57,573 nucleotides of DNA, taken from Coprothermobacterota bacterium (GTDB lineage: Bacteria; Caldisericota; JANLFM01). The stretch spans positions 1 through 57,573 of the forward strand of contig JAPLHV010000180.1 in NCBI GenBank assembly GCA_026389455.1. Direction: 5' to 3'. A program made the position numbers and the translations under genes. The notes under the pieces were generated by a model. The model was not told the origin of the DNA and ran no database searches. It saw only the letters and a program-made list of their open reading frames with translations. Shown here one piece after another: positions 15,968-24,429 of the stretch. Numbering within the stretch: the first letter of the stretch is position 1; every line of letters begins with the position of its first letter.

Positions 15968-16342
15968 GTGAGAAAAACCGACATCGCTCTGGTTCTGCTG
16001 AAGAGAATCGTTCTTGCTAGACCAGATCAGAATTATTACACGTGTGGTCCAAGCTACATTCGCAGAGGACAACTGCGCACCAGCAGTAAATACAATCTCC
16101 TCTATCTCTCCGATCCCAGTTCAATGGCTGCCGCGAGAATGCACGACCTTGATTGCTCCTACCTGCGCTCTCGCTCAGGACCTAGAAAGATAAAAGCCAT
16201 CGCCTTGGTAAAGACTGAAGATTCTTTGGCAGCCTGCGTCATCCTGACCAATCCTAAGATTTATCGCCGCTGCAAGCGCTTCTTCGATGCGAACCAAGTA
16301 GAGGTCGCCCTCGTCACAGCGAAGCTATGCATGAATCGGTGA
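15968..16342 (+). CDS. hypothetical basic protein, 124 aa
   Basis: Unknown family. The product is basic with an odd spread of Cys residues (YTCGPSYIRRG, DCSYLRSRSG, CVILTNPKIYRRCKRFF) and could bind nucleic acid. I chose GTG 15968, with AAAAAGG 8 bases upstream; the frame is open back to 15794, but that part overlaps the previous gene and looks non-coding. Confidence 0.6.
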   Translation: MRKTDIALVLLKRIVLARPDQNYYTCGPSYIRRGQLRTSSKYNLLYLSDPSSMAAARMHDLDCSYLRSRSGPRKIKAIALVKTEDSLAACVILTNPKIYRRCKRFFDANQVEVALVTAKLCMNR

Positions 16343-16436
16343 AAGAAGTTATTCCGTCCAATGCTGAATCAGCTTTCAGACTATCCCATTCAAAAGACAT
16401 ATCTTTCAACAAAAAGACAATATTGGAAAGGACTCA

Positions 16437-16769
16437 ATGTCAGAACTGATCAAAGGTGCCGAAATTCAACCGTTGTTGCCAGACGCCTGGATAAAAACTG
16501 CCAGAAGCTCTGGGTGCAATGAGTACGATGAATTGGTGAGGGATATCTTTGACTGGAAGGGTGGCTCAATCCTCTCTGTGCTAGCAGACGCACTTCACTG
16601 GGCAGATGAATTGAAACATCAACGTGACAGTCGCTGCGTTATCGAAACTATCGGCAAGACCCTGCTTGATGGACAGATTTCACCGCACGATGTCGCGACC
16701 CTTCTTTTTCTCAGCACCGCCAATGCCTTCCGTAAGAAACTATCTGCTCAGATTATCGGCCAAGCTTAG
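16437..16769 (+). CDS. hypothetical protein, 110 aa
   Basis: A helical soluble protein (MSELIKGAEIQPLLPDAWIK...) without a recognisable family. AAAGGA precedes ATG 16437. It is the last gene before a strong intrinsic terminator at 16799. Confidence 0.65.
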   Translation: MSELIKGAEIQPLLPDAWIKTARSSGCNEYDELVRDIFDWKGGSILSVLADALHWADELKHQRDSRCVIETIGKTLLDGQISPHDVATLLFLSTANAFRKKLSAQIIGQA

Positions 16770-16798
16770 CCTGTAGAGAGAACGCGAGGATAAGAAGA

Positions 16799-16826
16799 GG
16801 AACTCCTCTTGAGGAGTTCCTTTTTT
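16799..16826 (+). terminator. rho-independent terminator
   Basis: GGAACTCCT pairs perfectly with AGGAGTTCC across a CTTG tetraloop and is followed by six T residues. It ends the long plus-strand run from about 14124, and the next start lies only 7 bases after the T-tract. Confidence 0.9.
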
Positions 16827-16832
16827 ATTCCG

Positions 16833-17474
16833 ATGTTCAAATTGGAATGGGCGGCCGACCGCATCTTCGTTTGCCGTGAAGACACCTTGCTCGGAAGTTT
16901 TGCCATTGGGAATCTCAAGCTGCACCGAATTATGACCTTTAGCTTACCCACCATTGAGACCTGTCCTGGAGCGCTGGAATGCGTTGACTATTGTTACGCA
17001 GGAAGGCCGGAGATCCGCTTTCTAAGGACCAAGATCTCTCGACATCGCAATTTAGCCATGACGAAAATGCCGGAGTTCCCAGAAATCCTGGACAATGTCA
17101 TCTCTATCGCGAAAAAACACGGAGTAACCATCGTTCGCCCCCATGAAGCCGGAGATTTCTATGATATCCAGTACGTCACCGCTTGGTTGAATGTAATGGC
17201 TGCGCATCCAGACGTAGCTTTTTACACCTACACCCGCTCGGCCCACTTTGATCTCAGCCATTTGCCGAGAAACTTCAACCTCCTCTACTCGTTGGGCGGA
17301 AAGTACGATCATCTGATCCCTGAAAGCGCCAGAAGATGCATCGTCTACAAAGAAAATCCGCCAAAGGGGTACGACCTCTGTCCGTGCAGCCCTGGCCAGA
17401 ACAAAGACATCTGTGGCAGCGGATGCTTCCTATGCCCCAGCGGTACATCAAACGTGGCCATCAAGAGACACTAG
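16833..17474 (+). CDS. phage GP88-like protein
   Basis: A 213-aa protein matching the phage 'gene product 88' pattern: TCPGALECVDYCYAGR, an Arg/Asn helix (SRHRNLAM), RPHEAGDFYDIQYVTAWLNVM, VAFYTYTRS, FNLLYSLGG, and a C-terminal Cys cluster (LCPC...CGSGCFLCP). Function unknown; the many Cys residues suggest metal binding. Its presence supports a phage-type origin for at least part of the element. ATG 16833 lies right after the terminator with no clear ribosome site, so the start or the promoter arrangement is uncertain. Confidence 0.75.
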   Translation: MFKLEWAADRIFVCREDTLLGSFAIGNLKLHRIMTFSLPTIETCPGALECVDYCYAGRPEIRFLRTKISRHRNLAMTKMPEFPEILDNVISIAKKHGVTIVRPHEAGDFYDIQYVTAWLNVMAAHPDVAFYTYTRSAHFDLSHLPRNFNLLYSLGGKYDHLIPESARRCIVYKENPPKGYDLCPCSPGQNKDICGSGCFLCPSGTSNVAIKRH

Positions 17475-17632
17475 GCAGCAAACTATCGAAAACGAAAAAA
17501 ACTTGATCATCTTGAAAGAGAAGGCAACAGTTTTTTAGAAACATTAGCAAAAGGGGGTCACGTAATCGGCATCTGATTTATTCTGGAGAGGTTATTTCTA
17601 TTTCTCTTTCTTCTGAAAAGATTGATTCTATC

Positions 17633-17648
17633 TGTCGGGTATCCGACA
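17633..17648. promoter_or_regulatory. inverted repeat upstream of RCC1 gene
   Basis: TGTCGG and CCGACA face each other across GTAT, 40 bases upstream of the RCC1-protein start. The symmetry and position suit a repressor site; the element's XRE regulator is a candidate binder, but this is a guess. Confidence 0.4.
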
Positions 17649-17687
17649 ATAACTTCATGAAATATGTTTTCCAAGGGAGAGGAAAAG

Positions 17688-20600
17688 ATGCGTAGAATAA
17701 TTGTAGGAAAAGTAACCTGTCTCGTTCTGATTATCTTCATGATCTCCTCTGCTTTCGTCCCTGGTTTTGCGTCCGGACATGAAAACAACTCCGGGTTTGT
17801 TCCGGAATATTCCTCCATTCAATCCACAGTTCAAAATAACTCCCTGGCTGCCGGCGCTGGTCAGACCCTCGGCCTGAAGGGGGACGGCACGGTCTGGGTT
17901 TGGGGAGACAACGGCAATGGTCAACTGGGTTTGGGGGACACCACCGACCGATCCACCCCAGTGCAGGTCACTGCCCTGGGCAACGATATAACAATCTTAG
18001 AAGCAGGTTCATACCATTCCCTTGCCCTGAAGGGGGACGGCACGGTCTGGGCCTGGGGATATAACGGCAACGGCCAGTTAGGGTTAGGAGACAATACTAA
18101 TCGCTATACCCCGGTGCAAGTCACTGCCCTAGGAGACAACGTGGTGGCTCTGACAGCCAATGGAGGCCACACTTTAGCCCTGAAGGGGGACGGTACAGTC
18201 TGGGCTTGTGGATACAACGGCAATGGTCAACTAGGGTTGGGGGACACTGCTGACCGCTCCAGCCCAGTTCAAGTACTCGCCCTAGGCAACAACGTAAAAG
18301 CCTTGACTACTGGTGAGTACCATTCCTTAGCTCAAAAGGAGGACAGCACGGTTTGGGCTTGGGGAAAAAATGACCACGGTCAGCTGGGGCTGGGGGACAC
18401 CATCAGCCGCTTAACCCCGGTACAGGTCACTTCCCTGGGTAGCAACGTGGCGGCAATGGCTGCCGGTGGGATGCATACCCTATCTCTAAAGGATGATGGT
18501 ACAGTCTGGGCTTGGGGATGGAACAACAATGGTCAGCTGGGGCTGGGGGACACAACCGACCGTCTCAGTCCTGTTCAGGTCACCGCCCTGGGAAGCAACG
18601 AAGTAGCTGTAGCTGTCGGCTGGATGCATACCATAACTCTAAAGGATGATGGTACAGTCTGGGCTTGGGGATACAACGGCAATGGTCAGCTGGGGCTGGG
18701 GGATAACACTAACCGATCCAGCCCAGTTCAGGTGCTCGCTCTAGGTAACAACGTAACGTCCTTAACCACTGGCGAGTACCATTCCCTGGCCTCGAAGGAT
18801 GACGGTACGGTCTGGGCTTGGGGAATGAACAACCATGGTCAGCTGGGGTTGGCAGACACCACAGACCGCCTCAGCCCGGTGCAGGTGCCTACCTGGCAGA
18901 GTCCACTGAACCCTCCCTCTGGCCTCACCGCAACGGCCGTTTCCTCAGGCCAGATCAACCTCTTTTGGATGGATAACTCCGGCAACGAGGAGAGCTTCAA
19001 TCTCGAGCGCAAGACCGGCAGCGGGGGAAGCTGGTCGCAGATCGCCACTGTCGGTGTCAACGTCACCAGCTACTCCGACACTGGACTTGCTTCTAACACC
19101 CCCTATTATTACCGCGTCTGTGCCTTCAGGGCCGCCGGCAACTCAGTCTATTCCAATGAGGCTTTTGCCACCACTTCGAACAATACCCAATATAATCAAA
19201 CCTTATTCAGTGGCTGGAACATGGTTACAGTTGGATTGCAGACACCACTTGCTCCCGCCCAATTGTTCGGCTCTAGTTTCCAAGCAATCTACCGTTGGGA
19301 ACCGATTGGAGGAACATATTTTACGCCACAAGCGTTGGAACCTGGACTAGGCTACTGGGTGAAAATGGCAGCGGCTACGACGATAACTGTCCAAGGCACT
19401 CCCCTCGTTTCCCGAACCCTCCCGCTTTCTACTGGATGGAATCAGGTTGGCAGTCCCTTCGGCTCCATTACCCCCTGGTCCACGGTGAAAGTGGCAAAAG
19501 AAGGAACTGAGTACTCAATAATGGAGGCTAAGCTGGCCGGCTGGATCATTCCTGCCTACTCTTGGAACGGAACCTCCTATGATGTAATAGACTACGAATC
19601 CTCAGCGATGGGCGTGGGTCAAGGATTCTGGATCAAGGCCAATACCGCGGGGATGTCCTTTTTGTTTGGTAACCTTATTCCTTCAAAGGCTTCGATCGCA
19701 GCTGGAGCATTCCATACCCTTGCCCTGAAGGGGGACGGCACAGTGTGGGCATGGGGATCAAACAGTGATGGCCAACTTGGGCTGGGAGACGGAGCCACCC
19801 GCTACTATCCAGTGCAAATCACTAGCCTGGCTGATAATGTATCATCCCTGGCTGCTGGTGGGTACCATACTGTTGCCTTGATGAAAGATACCACGGTCTG
19901 GGCTTGGGGAAGCAATTTTTCTGGCCAGCTGGGAGTGGGGGACTCCACTTCCAGCAATAGCCCGGTACAGGTCACTTCCCTAGGTAGCAATGTAGTAGCT
20001 CTTGTCGCGGGATGGGGGTATACCCTAGCCCTAAAAAGTGACGGCACAGTCTGGGCTTGGGGAGAGAACAGCAATGGTCAACTGGGTTTGGGGGACACCA
20101 CTCATCGCTCCATCCCGGTACAGGTCACTTCCCTAGGAAGCAACGTGACAGCCTTGACCGCCGGTGGGTGGCATACCCTTGTGATGAAGGAGGATGGTAC
20201 AGTCTGGGCTTGGGGAAACAATGGCTCTGGCCAGCTAGGACTGGGAGACACCACCGACCGTCTCAGTCCTGTTCAGGTCACCGCCCTGGGAAGCAACGTG
20301 ACAGCTCTCGCCGCTGGCGGGGACCATACTTTGGCTCTGAAAAGCGACGGCACGGTCTGGGCTTGGGGATGGAATAGCAATGGTCAGCTGGGTTTAGGGG
20401 ACAAAACTAATCGCTCCATCCCGGTACAGGTCACTTCCCTGGGAAGCAACGTGACAGCCTTGACCGCTGGTGGGTGGCATACCCTTGCGATGAAGGAGGA
20501 TGGAACAGTCTGGACTTGGGGATGGAACAATCTTGGTCAGCTGGGGTTGGGGGACACCACCGACCGATCCACCCCAACAAAAATAACTTCCCTAAATGGC

Positions 20601-20759
20601 AATATGACAGGCTTGACCGCTGGTGGGTGGCAGACTTTTTCCGTGAAGGGGGATGGCACGGTCTGGGCTTGGGGCTGCAACGGCAACGGCCGACTGGGGC
20701 TGGGAGACACCACCAACCGTATCAGCCCTGTGCAGGTACCTATCAATCTCAACCCGTAG
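17688..20759 (+). CDS. secreted protein with two seven-repeat RCC1 propellers
   Basis: A 1023-aa protein. A signal peptide (MRRIIVGKVTCLVLIIFMIS, then an A-S-G cleavage region) suggests export. Seven RCC1-like repeats follow, each about 50 residues with a core like LKGDGTVWAWG.N.NGQLGLGD.T.R..PVQV. Then come a fibronectin type III domain (from PPSGLTATAVSS), a beta region with two GWN blocks (GWNMVTVG, GWNQVGSPF), and seven more RCC1 repeats. Seven repeats each side means two complete beta-propellers. GGGAGAGG precedes ATG 17688. The repeats are very similar in DNA, so they were amplified or homogenised recently. A surface adhesion or binding role is likely but unproven. Confidence 0.9.
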   Translation: MRRIIVGKVTCLVLIIFMISSAFVPGFASGHENNSGFVPEYSSIQSTVQNNSLAAGAGQTLGLKGDGTVWVWGDNGNGQLGLGDTTDRSTPVQVTALGNDITILEAGSYHSLALKGDGTVWAWGYNGNGQLGLGDNTNRYTPVQVTALGDNVVALTANGGHTLALKGDGTVWACGYNGNGQLGLGDTADRSSPVQVLALGNNVKALTTGEYHSLAQKEDSTVWAWGKNDHGQLGLGDTISRLTPVQVTSLGSNVAAMAAGGMHTLSLKDDGTVWAWGWNNNGQLGLGDTTDRLSPVQVTALGSNEVAVAVGWMHTITLKDDGTVWAWGYNGNGQLGLGDNTNRSSPVQVLALGNNVTSLTTGEYHSLASKDDGTVWAWGMNNHGQLGLADTTDRLSPVQVPTWQSPLNPPSGLTATAVSSGQINLFWMDNSGNEESFNLERKTGSGGSWSQIATVGVNVTSYSDTGLASNTPYYYRVCAFRAAGNSVYSNEAFATTSNNTQYNQTLFSGWNMVTVGLQTPLAPAQLFGSSFQAIYRWEPIGGTYFTPQALEPGLGYWVKMAAATTITVQGTPLVSRTLPLSTGWNQVGSPFGSITPWSTVKVAKEGTEYSIMEAKLAGWIIPAYSWNGTSYDVIDYESSAMGVGQGFWIKANTAGMSFLFGNLIPSKASIAAGAFHTLALKGDGTVWAWGSNSDGQLGLGDGATRYYPVQITSLADNVSSLAAGGYHTVALMKDTTVWAWGSNFSGQLGVGDSTSSNSPVQVTSLGSNVVALVAGWGYTLALKSDGTVWAWGENSNGQLGLGDTTHRSIPVQVTSLGSNVTALTAGGWHTLVMKEDGTVWAWGNNGSGQLGLGDTTDRLSPVQVTALGSNVTALAAGGDHTLALKSDGTVWAWGWNSNGQLGLGDKTNRSIPVQVTSLGSNVTALTAGGWHTLAMKEDGTVWTWGWNNLGQLGLGDTTDRSTPTKITSLNGNMTGLTAGGWQTFSVKGDGTVWAWGCNGNGRLGLGDTTNRISPVQVPINLNP

Positions 20760-21161
20760 CTCCGATCCGATGGGCATCAATCCGTGGGTGATGGAGAAAA
20801 AAGGAAAACTAATAAATTGAAACGATTAGATGGAGCAGTTAAGATGCTCCAATCTCATCTCTTGTAATAAGATCCGATACTGAATACAGCAGCAGTTAAT
20901 TGTGCCAAAGACCCAAAAGGAGGACTGAGTATAACCTCTGCCCTCCTCTTCCCACTCACCTTCTACCAATCCTACTCATTCTTTTATTAGCGATTTAATC
21001 CATTTAAAACTTTACATCGAAAGTCTCAATAAGAAACAACATTAATAATTGGAATTAAATATATTAGAATAAAATAGTATGATCAAAGATGGCAATGCGT
21101 AATAGCATAAATGATATTAATGGTAAGAAGGTAAATGGTAAAGTAAGTTTATTGCAGAAAG
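20760..21161 (+). other. non-coding stretch between convergent genes
   Basis: No gene seen. A 7-bp hairpin (20831-20837 with 20845-20851, TGGAGCA/TGCTCCA) lies about 70 bases after the RCC1 stop and may help end that transcript, though no T-tract follows. The region to 21150 is AT-rich. Confidence 0.5.
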
Positions 21162-21599
21162 CTAATCTTGTTTGGAAGTTGCCTGATATGTTTCTAGTGC
21201 GCGAATAAGAATCTTTACCACGCTGCGCTCCAACTGCAAGTCAGATTCCGCTTGTACCGGGCTGCTGGGTCCGCCAAGCTGGTTTATTCTTAATTCCTCA
21301 TCTGACTCCCCAGGAGTTTGGTGGCTATAAAATTGGTAGATCGATCTGATCTTGCGCAGTTCAGAATCATCCACCTTAACCAAACCGTAAAACTCACAGA
21401 TCTTAAGAATGAAATCTATTCTCGGCTGGCTTTTCCCATGCATCCAATCATATATCGTTGACCGCTGAACTTGCAGGTATTCAGCAAGCTGCGGAACACT
21501 TCCGCCCGTAGTTAATTCCCAATTGCGAATCGCGAGCCCCAAAAGAGAGTAGGGTTTGCGTCCTTCCCTTTCCGTTGTCTCCGCTGTGTTATTTACCAT
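21162..21599 (-). CDS. XRE-family transcriptional regulator
   Basis: A 145-aa protein with a helix-turn-helix at about residues 34-75: VPQLAEYLQVQRSTIYDWMHGKSQPRIDFILKICEFYGL, typical of the XRE/Cro class. The C-terminal half is helical and may mediate dimerisation. It is encoded on the strand opposite the element's other genes, next to the integrase, where phage- and ICE-type regulators often lie. A dyad (21620-21634) just upstream of its start is a likely autoregulatory operator. Confidence 0.85.
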   Translation of the reverse strand: MVNNTAETTEREGRKPYSLLGLAIRNWELTTGGSVPQLAEYLQVQRSTIYDWMHGKSQPRIDFILKICEFYGLVKVDDSELRKIRSIYQFYSHQTPGESDEELRINQLGGPSSPVQAESDLQLERSVVKILIRALETYQATSKQD

Positions 21600-21619
21600 T
21601 TTGTCGTTATCTAAACATT

Positions 21620-21634
21620 AATTATCGGATAATT
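21620..21634. promoter_or_regulatory. 15-bp dyad, putative operator
   Basis: AATTATC and GATAATT are perfectly symmetric around one base, 21 bases upstream of the XRE gene's start on the minus strand. The placement suits autoregulation. Confidence 0.55.
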
Positions 21635-21823
21635 CCATTAAAGATAGCAAACAATAAAAAGTGGAGACAAGTTAAACTAGGCAGCCCTTTCGGTAGCGCA
21701 AATAGTTCAGCCAAAAAATAGAGAGTCGTTGCAATTCTCTACGCATTGCCCCACCTGCAAGATCTCTCATATTTGGCAGTAAACCCCTAAACCAAGATTC
21801 CTTGGACACAAGACTCAGAACTC

Positions 21824-21866
21824 CAAACAGCTGGAAGCGTTTCTGTTGAATGCTTCCAGCTGTTTG
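21824..21866. terminator. 15-bp inverted repeat downstream of integrase
   Basis: A perfect 15-bp stem (21824-21838 with 21852-21866, core AAACAGCTGGAAGC) and 13-nt loop, 40 bases after the integrase stop. It is long enough to act as a terminator, but no T-run follows on either strand, so it could instead be a recombination or protein-binding site. Confidence 0.55.
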
Positions 21867-21906
21867 CTTGTCAATGAACTGACGAAGCCGGATTTAGGAT
21901 GGCTTG

Positions 21907-22845
21907 TTAGTGCAAGAACTTGGTTGGCGTGAATTTCGCATGTGTCTTTTTCAAGTCTTTTAAATTCAGATGCACATATTTCACCGCAGCCGCTTGGGTT
22001 TTATCACCTAACAATTCTTGGATTTCTAGTACCGTCGCTCCCGCCCTCGCTGCTGCTGTCGCGAAGGAATGACGAAAGAGATGCAAATACAGGCGGATGC
22101 CTGTTGCCTTTTCCAACCGACGGATTATACCGCGTAACCCTCCATAATAAAGCCGGCTCCCGTCGCTATTTTGAAATAACCATGGTGATGAGGGAGAAGG
22201 CCGATGGCGAAGATACAACTCAATAGATTTTTTTGTTGGTTTATCCAGGCAAACTGGTCGCAGTCCCGTTTTTCCATTCACCACGAAGGTGTTATCTACA
22301 AGATTAATATTCCCAATCTGCATAGAGATCAACTCACCAGCGCGGATGCCGGTTGAAATAAGAATCCATACAATGGCAGTGTCACGTTGCCATTGCCGGG
22401 TTTTCCGAGCTGCGTCTATTACTTTTTGGTTTTGCTCGTCCTCAAGGATAGGGAAATTTCTTTCTTGAGTTTTCAGAAACGAAATCCCATCAAAGAAATT
22501 CTTGCCGTATTTCCTTGACGCAACAAATTTGTAAAGTGCCCGAAGTGCGCGCAGATAAGTATTGATTGATTCTGCACTCATTCTCGCATTGCCTCTATAT
22601 CCTGGGCATTTTCGCAGGTGGTCAATAAAGTCTTCGATATCCTCTCGCGACTTTGGCTCTCTACCTCCTAGAAATGACCCAAATCGACGAAAAGCATCCT
22701 CATAATCTTTGATTGTGCGCATACTTCTGTCTAATCGCTCGCGGCTGTCCAAGAAGCGTTTCATCGTTTCTTTAAATAGGAATTTGGTAGTGTTGCTCTT
22801 GCGAGCAGTTTGGTTAGTCCTTTCGGATTCTGTAGTTATCAACAT
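21907..22845 (-). CDS. tyrosine recombinase / integrase
   Basis: A 312-aa tyrosine recombinase. From ATG 22845, the N-terminal SAM-like DNA-binding domain covers about residues 15-110 and the catalytic domain about 130-305. Visible catalytic residues are Arg in STGIRAGEL, Lys in VVNGKTG, HLFRH (His and second Arg) and Tyr in AVKYVHL. At the usual LGH position there is LGD, so the second His is replaced by Asp. The frame is open to 22890, but that stretch holds a good promoter, so I chose the shorter form. It lies against the tRNA-Lys remnant and should excise or integrate the element there. Confidence 0.92.
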   Translation of the reverse strand: MLITTESERTNQTARKSNTTKFLFKETMKRFLDSRERLDRSMRTIKDYEDAFRRFGSFLGGREPKSREDIEDFIDHLRKCPGYRGNARMSAESINTYLRALRALYKFVASRKYGKNFFDGISFLKTQERNFPILEDEQNQKVIDAARKTRQWQRDTAIVWILISTGIRAGELISMQIGNINLVDNTFVVNGKTGLRPVCLDKPTKKSIELYLRHRPSPSSPWLFQNSDGSRLYYGGLRGIIRRLEKATGIRLYLHLFRHSFATAAARAGATVLEIQELLGDKTQAAAVKYVHLNLKDLKKTHAKFTPTKFLH

Positions 22846-22851
22846 GTTCAA

Positions 22852-22881
22852 ATAGTAACAAAAACTACATAACAATGTCAA
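22852..22881 (-). promoter_or_regulatory. integrase promoter
   Basis: On the minus strand, TTGACA (22881-22876) is 18 bases from TACTAT (22857-22852). The expected transcription start is at or within a base or two of the integrase ATG at 22845, so the mRNA may be leaderless. No ribosome site is seen there, which fits. Confidence 0.65.
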
Positions 22882-22896
22882 GAACACCAAATAGAA

Positions 22897-22949
22897 CCAT
22901 CTGACTCTTAATCAGAGGGTTACAGGTTCGAGTCCTGTGCGATCCACCA
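22897..22949 (+). tRNA. 3' part of tRNA-Lys(CTT): attachment-site remnant
   Basis: The anticodon stem-loop (TCTGA, loop CTCTTAA, TCAGA), variable region, T arm (ACAGG-TTCGAGT-CCTGT), acceptor 3' strand (GCGATCC), discriminator A and CCA are all present. The D arm and 5' acceptor strand (expected GGATCGC) are missing; AT-rich DNA leading into the integrase gene replaces them. This is the expected product of integration into a tRNA gene near its anticodon loop. The complete tRNA-Lys should lie at the far end of the element. Confidence 0.85.
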
Positions 22950-23082
22950 AGTCAAAGCGCGACTGCCTTGGTCATGGGGAAACCCATAACTTATAGTTAT
23001 ATCTCAGTCGAACCTCCCGGCAGCGCTCAAGTGCCAAAAAAGAACTTACTGCCGAAAAAGCCGAGTTGATGGGCATGGTTGG

Positions 23083-23800
23083 TCACAGCTTCAGGAGTGG
23101 CAAGGCGTTCTGCATTTCCTGATAGACGCAGTCGATCTTCCAATCGGCCAGTTCCTCCACGCAGTATTGCTCCGCTAATCGTTGCACCAGAATGAAGCCC
23201 AGGTAGTAGCCGCAGGCCGGCGGGATGCCCAGATCATTCTCCTCCACGCCCAAGAAGGCCCGTTTCATGGACGGGTCGGTGGAGCTCATCTCCTCTGCCA
23301 GCCGTCCACAGAGTTCGCTGAAATGGTCTGCGATCTCATTCATTTGGTTCGCCGAAAAGCCCAGGCACTGGCTGAGACGATAGCCGGGGACAACCAAGGC
23401 GGAGGCGTAAGCGGCCAGGACATTGCGGCCTTGGACATCCACAACCTTGCCGTTGAAAGAAAAGGACACAGTTAGATAGTAGTCGGCTTGAGGGTCGAAA
23501 CGCGGGAACTGCTGCTTGAAGGCGGACCGGCCATCTTGGATCAACTGGGGGGCTTCTCACGACTTCAATCCAGAACTGCTCGATCAGGGACTGGCGGAAG
23601 CGGTCACGCTCAACCCCCTCTTGCTTGCGGTAGAGGACTTCGCTGAAAAAGAACGGGTCGAGGGGTTCCAGACGGGTCAGCCACAAACCGGCCCGTTCTT
23701 CTTCGGATCGGTCCCGGCCTTCTTGGGCATAGGAGAGGAACGCCTCCGCCAGATTGATCAGGCGATGCCCGTCGGTAAGGAGCCCAGAAGACAGAGCCAA
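23083..23800 (-). pseudogene. frameshifted gene of unknown function
   Basis: Two minus-strand frames make one protein. The upstream part (23800 to about 23550: LTDGHRLINLAEAFLSYAQEG... to FWIEVVRSP) continues in another frame as QLIQDGRSAFKQQFPRFDPQADYYLTVSFSFNG to the stop at 23083. The break lies in a run of six C on the minus strand; removing one C restores a single frame of about 240 codons. Family unknown. It could be a real mutation, a phase-variable tract or a sequencing error. The 5' end is uncertain, and another frame upstream (SYVPSSVAVPEEVAG) may be part of the gene. Just right of the att site, so possibly damaged since the integration. Confidence 0.6.
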
Positions 23801-23887
23801 AGGCCCGAGGTCGGAGATAGAGGGCTGCTGAATCCTGCCACTTCCTCAGGAACCGCGACGGAAGATGGGACATAGGAGGCATTGGGA

Positions 23888-23907
23888 GACATGCTGCCGC
23901 AGGCTGT
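23888..23907 (+). repeat. short dispersed repeat, CCGCAGG variant
   Basis: GACATGCTGCCGCAGGCTGT; the same core occurs at 24430-24448 and three times in tandem at 40359-40421. Confidence 0.8.
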
Positions 23908-24015
23908 TCTGCGCCGCCTTTCGAGATGATTCATCGATTTGTCGGCGGTTCCAACCACACGGCAGTTTGAGCGGTTGCCTGCTTAAAAAACCTTGCTATG
24001 ACGCCCTGCCGGGAG

Positions 24016-24044
24016 CTGACAACTTGATGCCTTTGACGTACAAT
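24016..24044 (+). promoter_or_regulatory. promoter of the XRE-type gene, -35 inside a repeat
   Basis: CTGACA (24016-24021) and TACAAT (24039-24044) are 17 bases apart. The -35 hexamer is the end of a CCTGCCGGGAGCTGACAAC repeat copy, so the repeat may have supplied half of the promoter. Confidence 0.5.
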
Positions 24045-24064
24045 AAGCGGGAGGTGATAACGAG

Positions 24065-24424
24065 ATGATGAGAGAGATCGATATTGAGATGGGTAATCGT
24101 ATCCAATTCCTCATGAAACGACGAGCTTTGGCCTCACGAGAGTTGGCCCGGGATTTGGAGGTCAGTCCATCCAAGTTCTTTCACATCATCAACGGGAGAG
24201 CCGCCCTCAAGCCGGACTTGGCCGTAGCTCTGGCCAAGTATTTCAACATCACGCTGGACGAACTCTTCGGCCGGGCGCCGATGCCGAACGAGATCACTGT
24301 ACGAACGAAGTTGCCGCGCGGCTACACCCGGGAAACTTGGCAAGCCCACCTGCAGAAACTAGTCGACAGGATAGGCCAGCAACTCTTGGATCGACAAAAA
24401 GCCGAGAGAGCGAACAAGCTCTGA
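24065..24424 (+). CDS. XRE-type helix-turn-helix protein
   Basis: A 119-aa protein with an N-terminal Cro/C1-type helix-turn-helix (residues about 10-65: RIQFLMKRRALASRELARDLEVSPSKFFHIINGRAALKPDLAVALAKYFNITLDELFG) and a basic, helical C-terminus. GGGAGGTGA precedes ATG 24065; ATG 24068 is equally possible. It stands alone between the frameshifted gene and phosphofructokinase. Its targets are not evident. Confidence 0.85.
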   Translation: MMREIDIEMGNRIQFLMKRRALASRELARDLEVSPSKFFHIINGRAALKPDLAVALAKYFNITLDELFGRAPMPNEITVRTKLPRGYTRETWQAHLQKLVDRIGQQLLDRQKAERANKL

Positions 24425-24429
24425 AGAAG

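Larger units (their letters stand above)
1..22949. mobile_element. right-hand part of an element integrated at tRNA-Lys
   Basis: Seen: a tyrosine recombinase gene (22845-21907, minus strand) sits directly beside the 3' part of a tRNA-Lys gene that lacks its 5' half. To its left are about 21 kb of small, mostly unrecognised genes on the plus strand. The short GC-rich repeats common in the core to the right are not seen here. Known: tyrosine recombinases often integrate elements into the 3' half of tRNA genes. Inference: this is the integrase end of an integrative element or degraded prophage whose other end, with the restored tRNA-Lys, lies left of base 1. No capsid, terminase, conjugation or replication gene is recognisable here, so the class of element is open. 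Confidence 0.75.
23801..24064 (+). other. intergenic region with two short dispersed repeats
   Basis: No gene is certain here. A copy of the CTGCCGCAGGCTG repeat lies at 23888-23907 and a CCTGCCGGGAGCT copy at 24004-24022. The latter overlaps the -35 of the promoter for the regulator at 24065. The left part may include the 5' end of the frameshifted gene on the minus strand. Confidence 0.5.
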
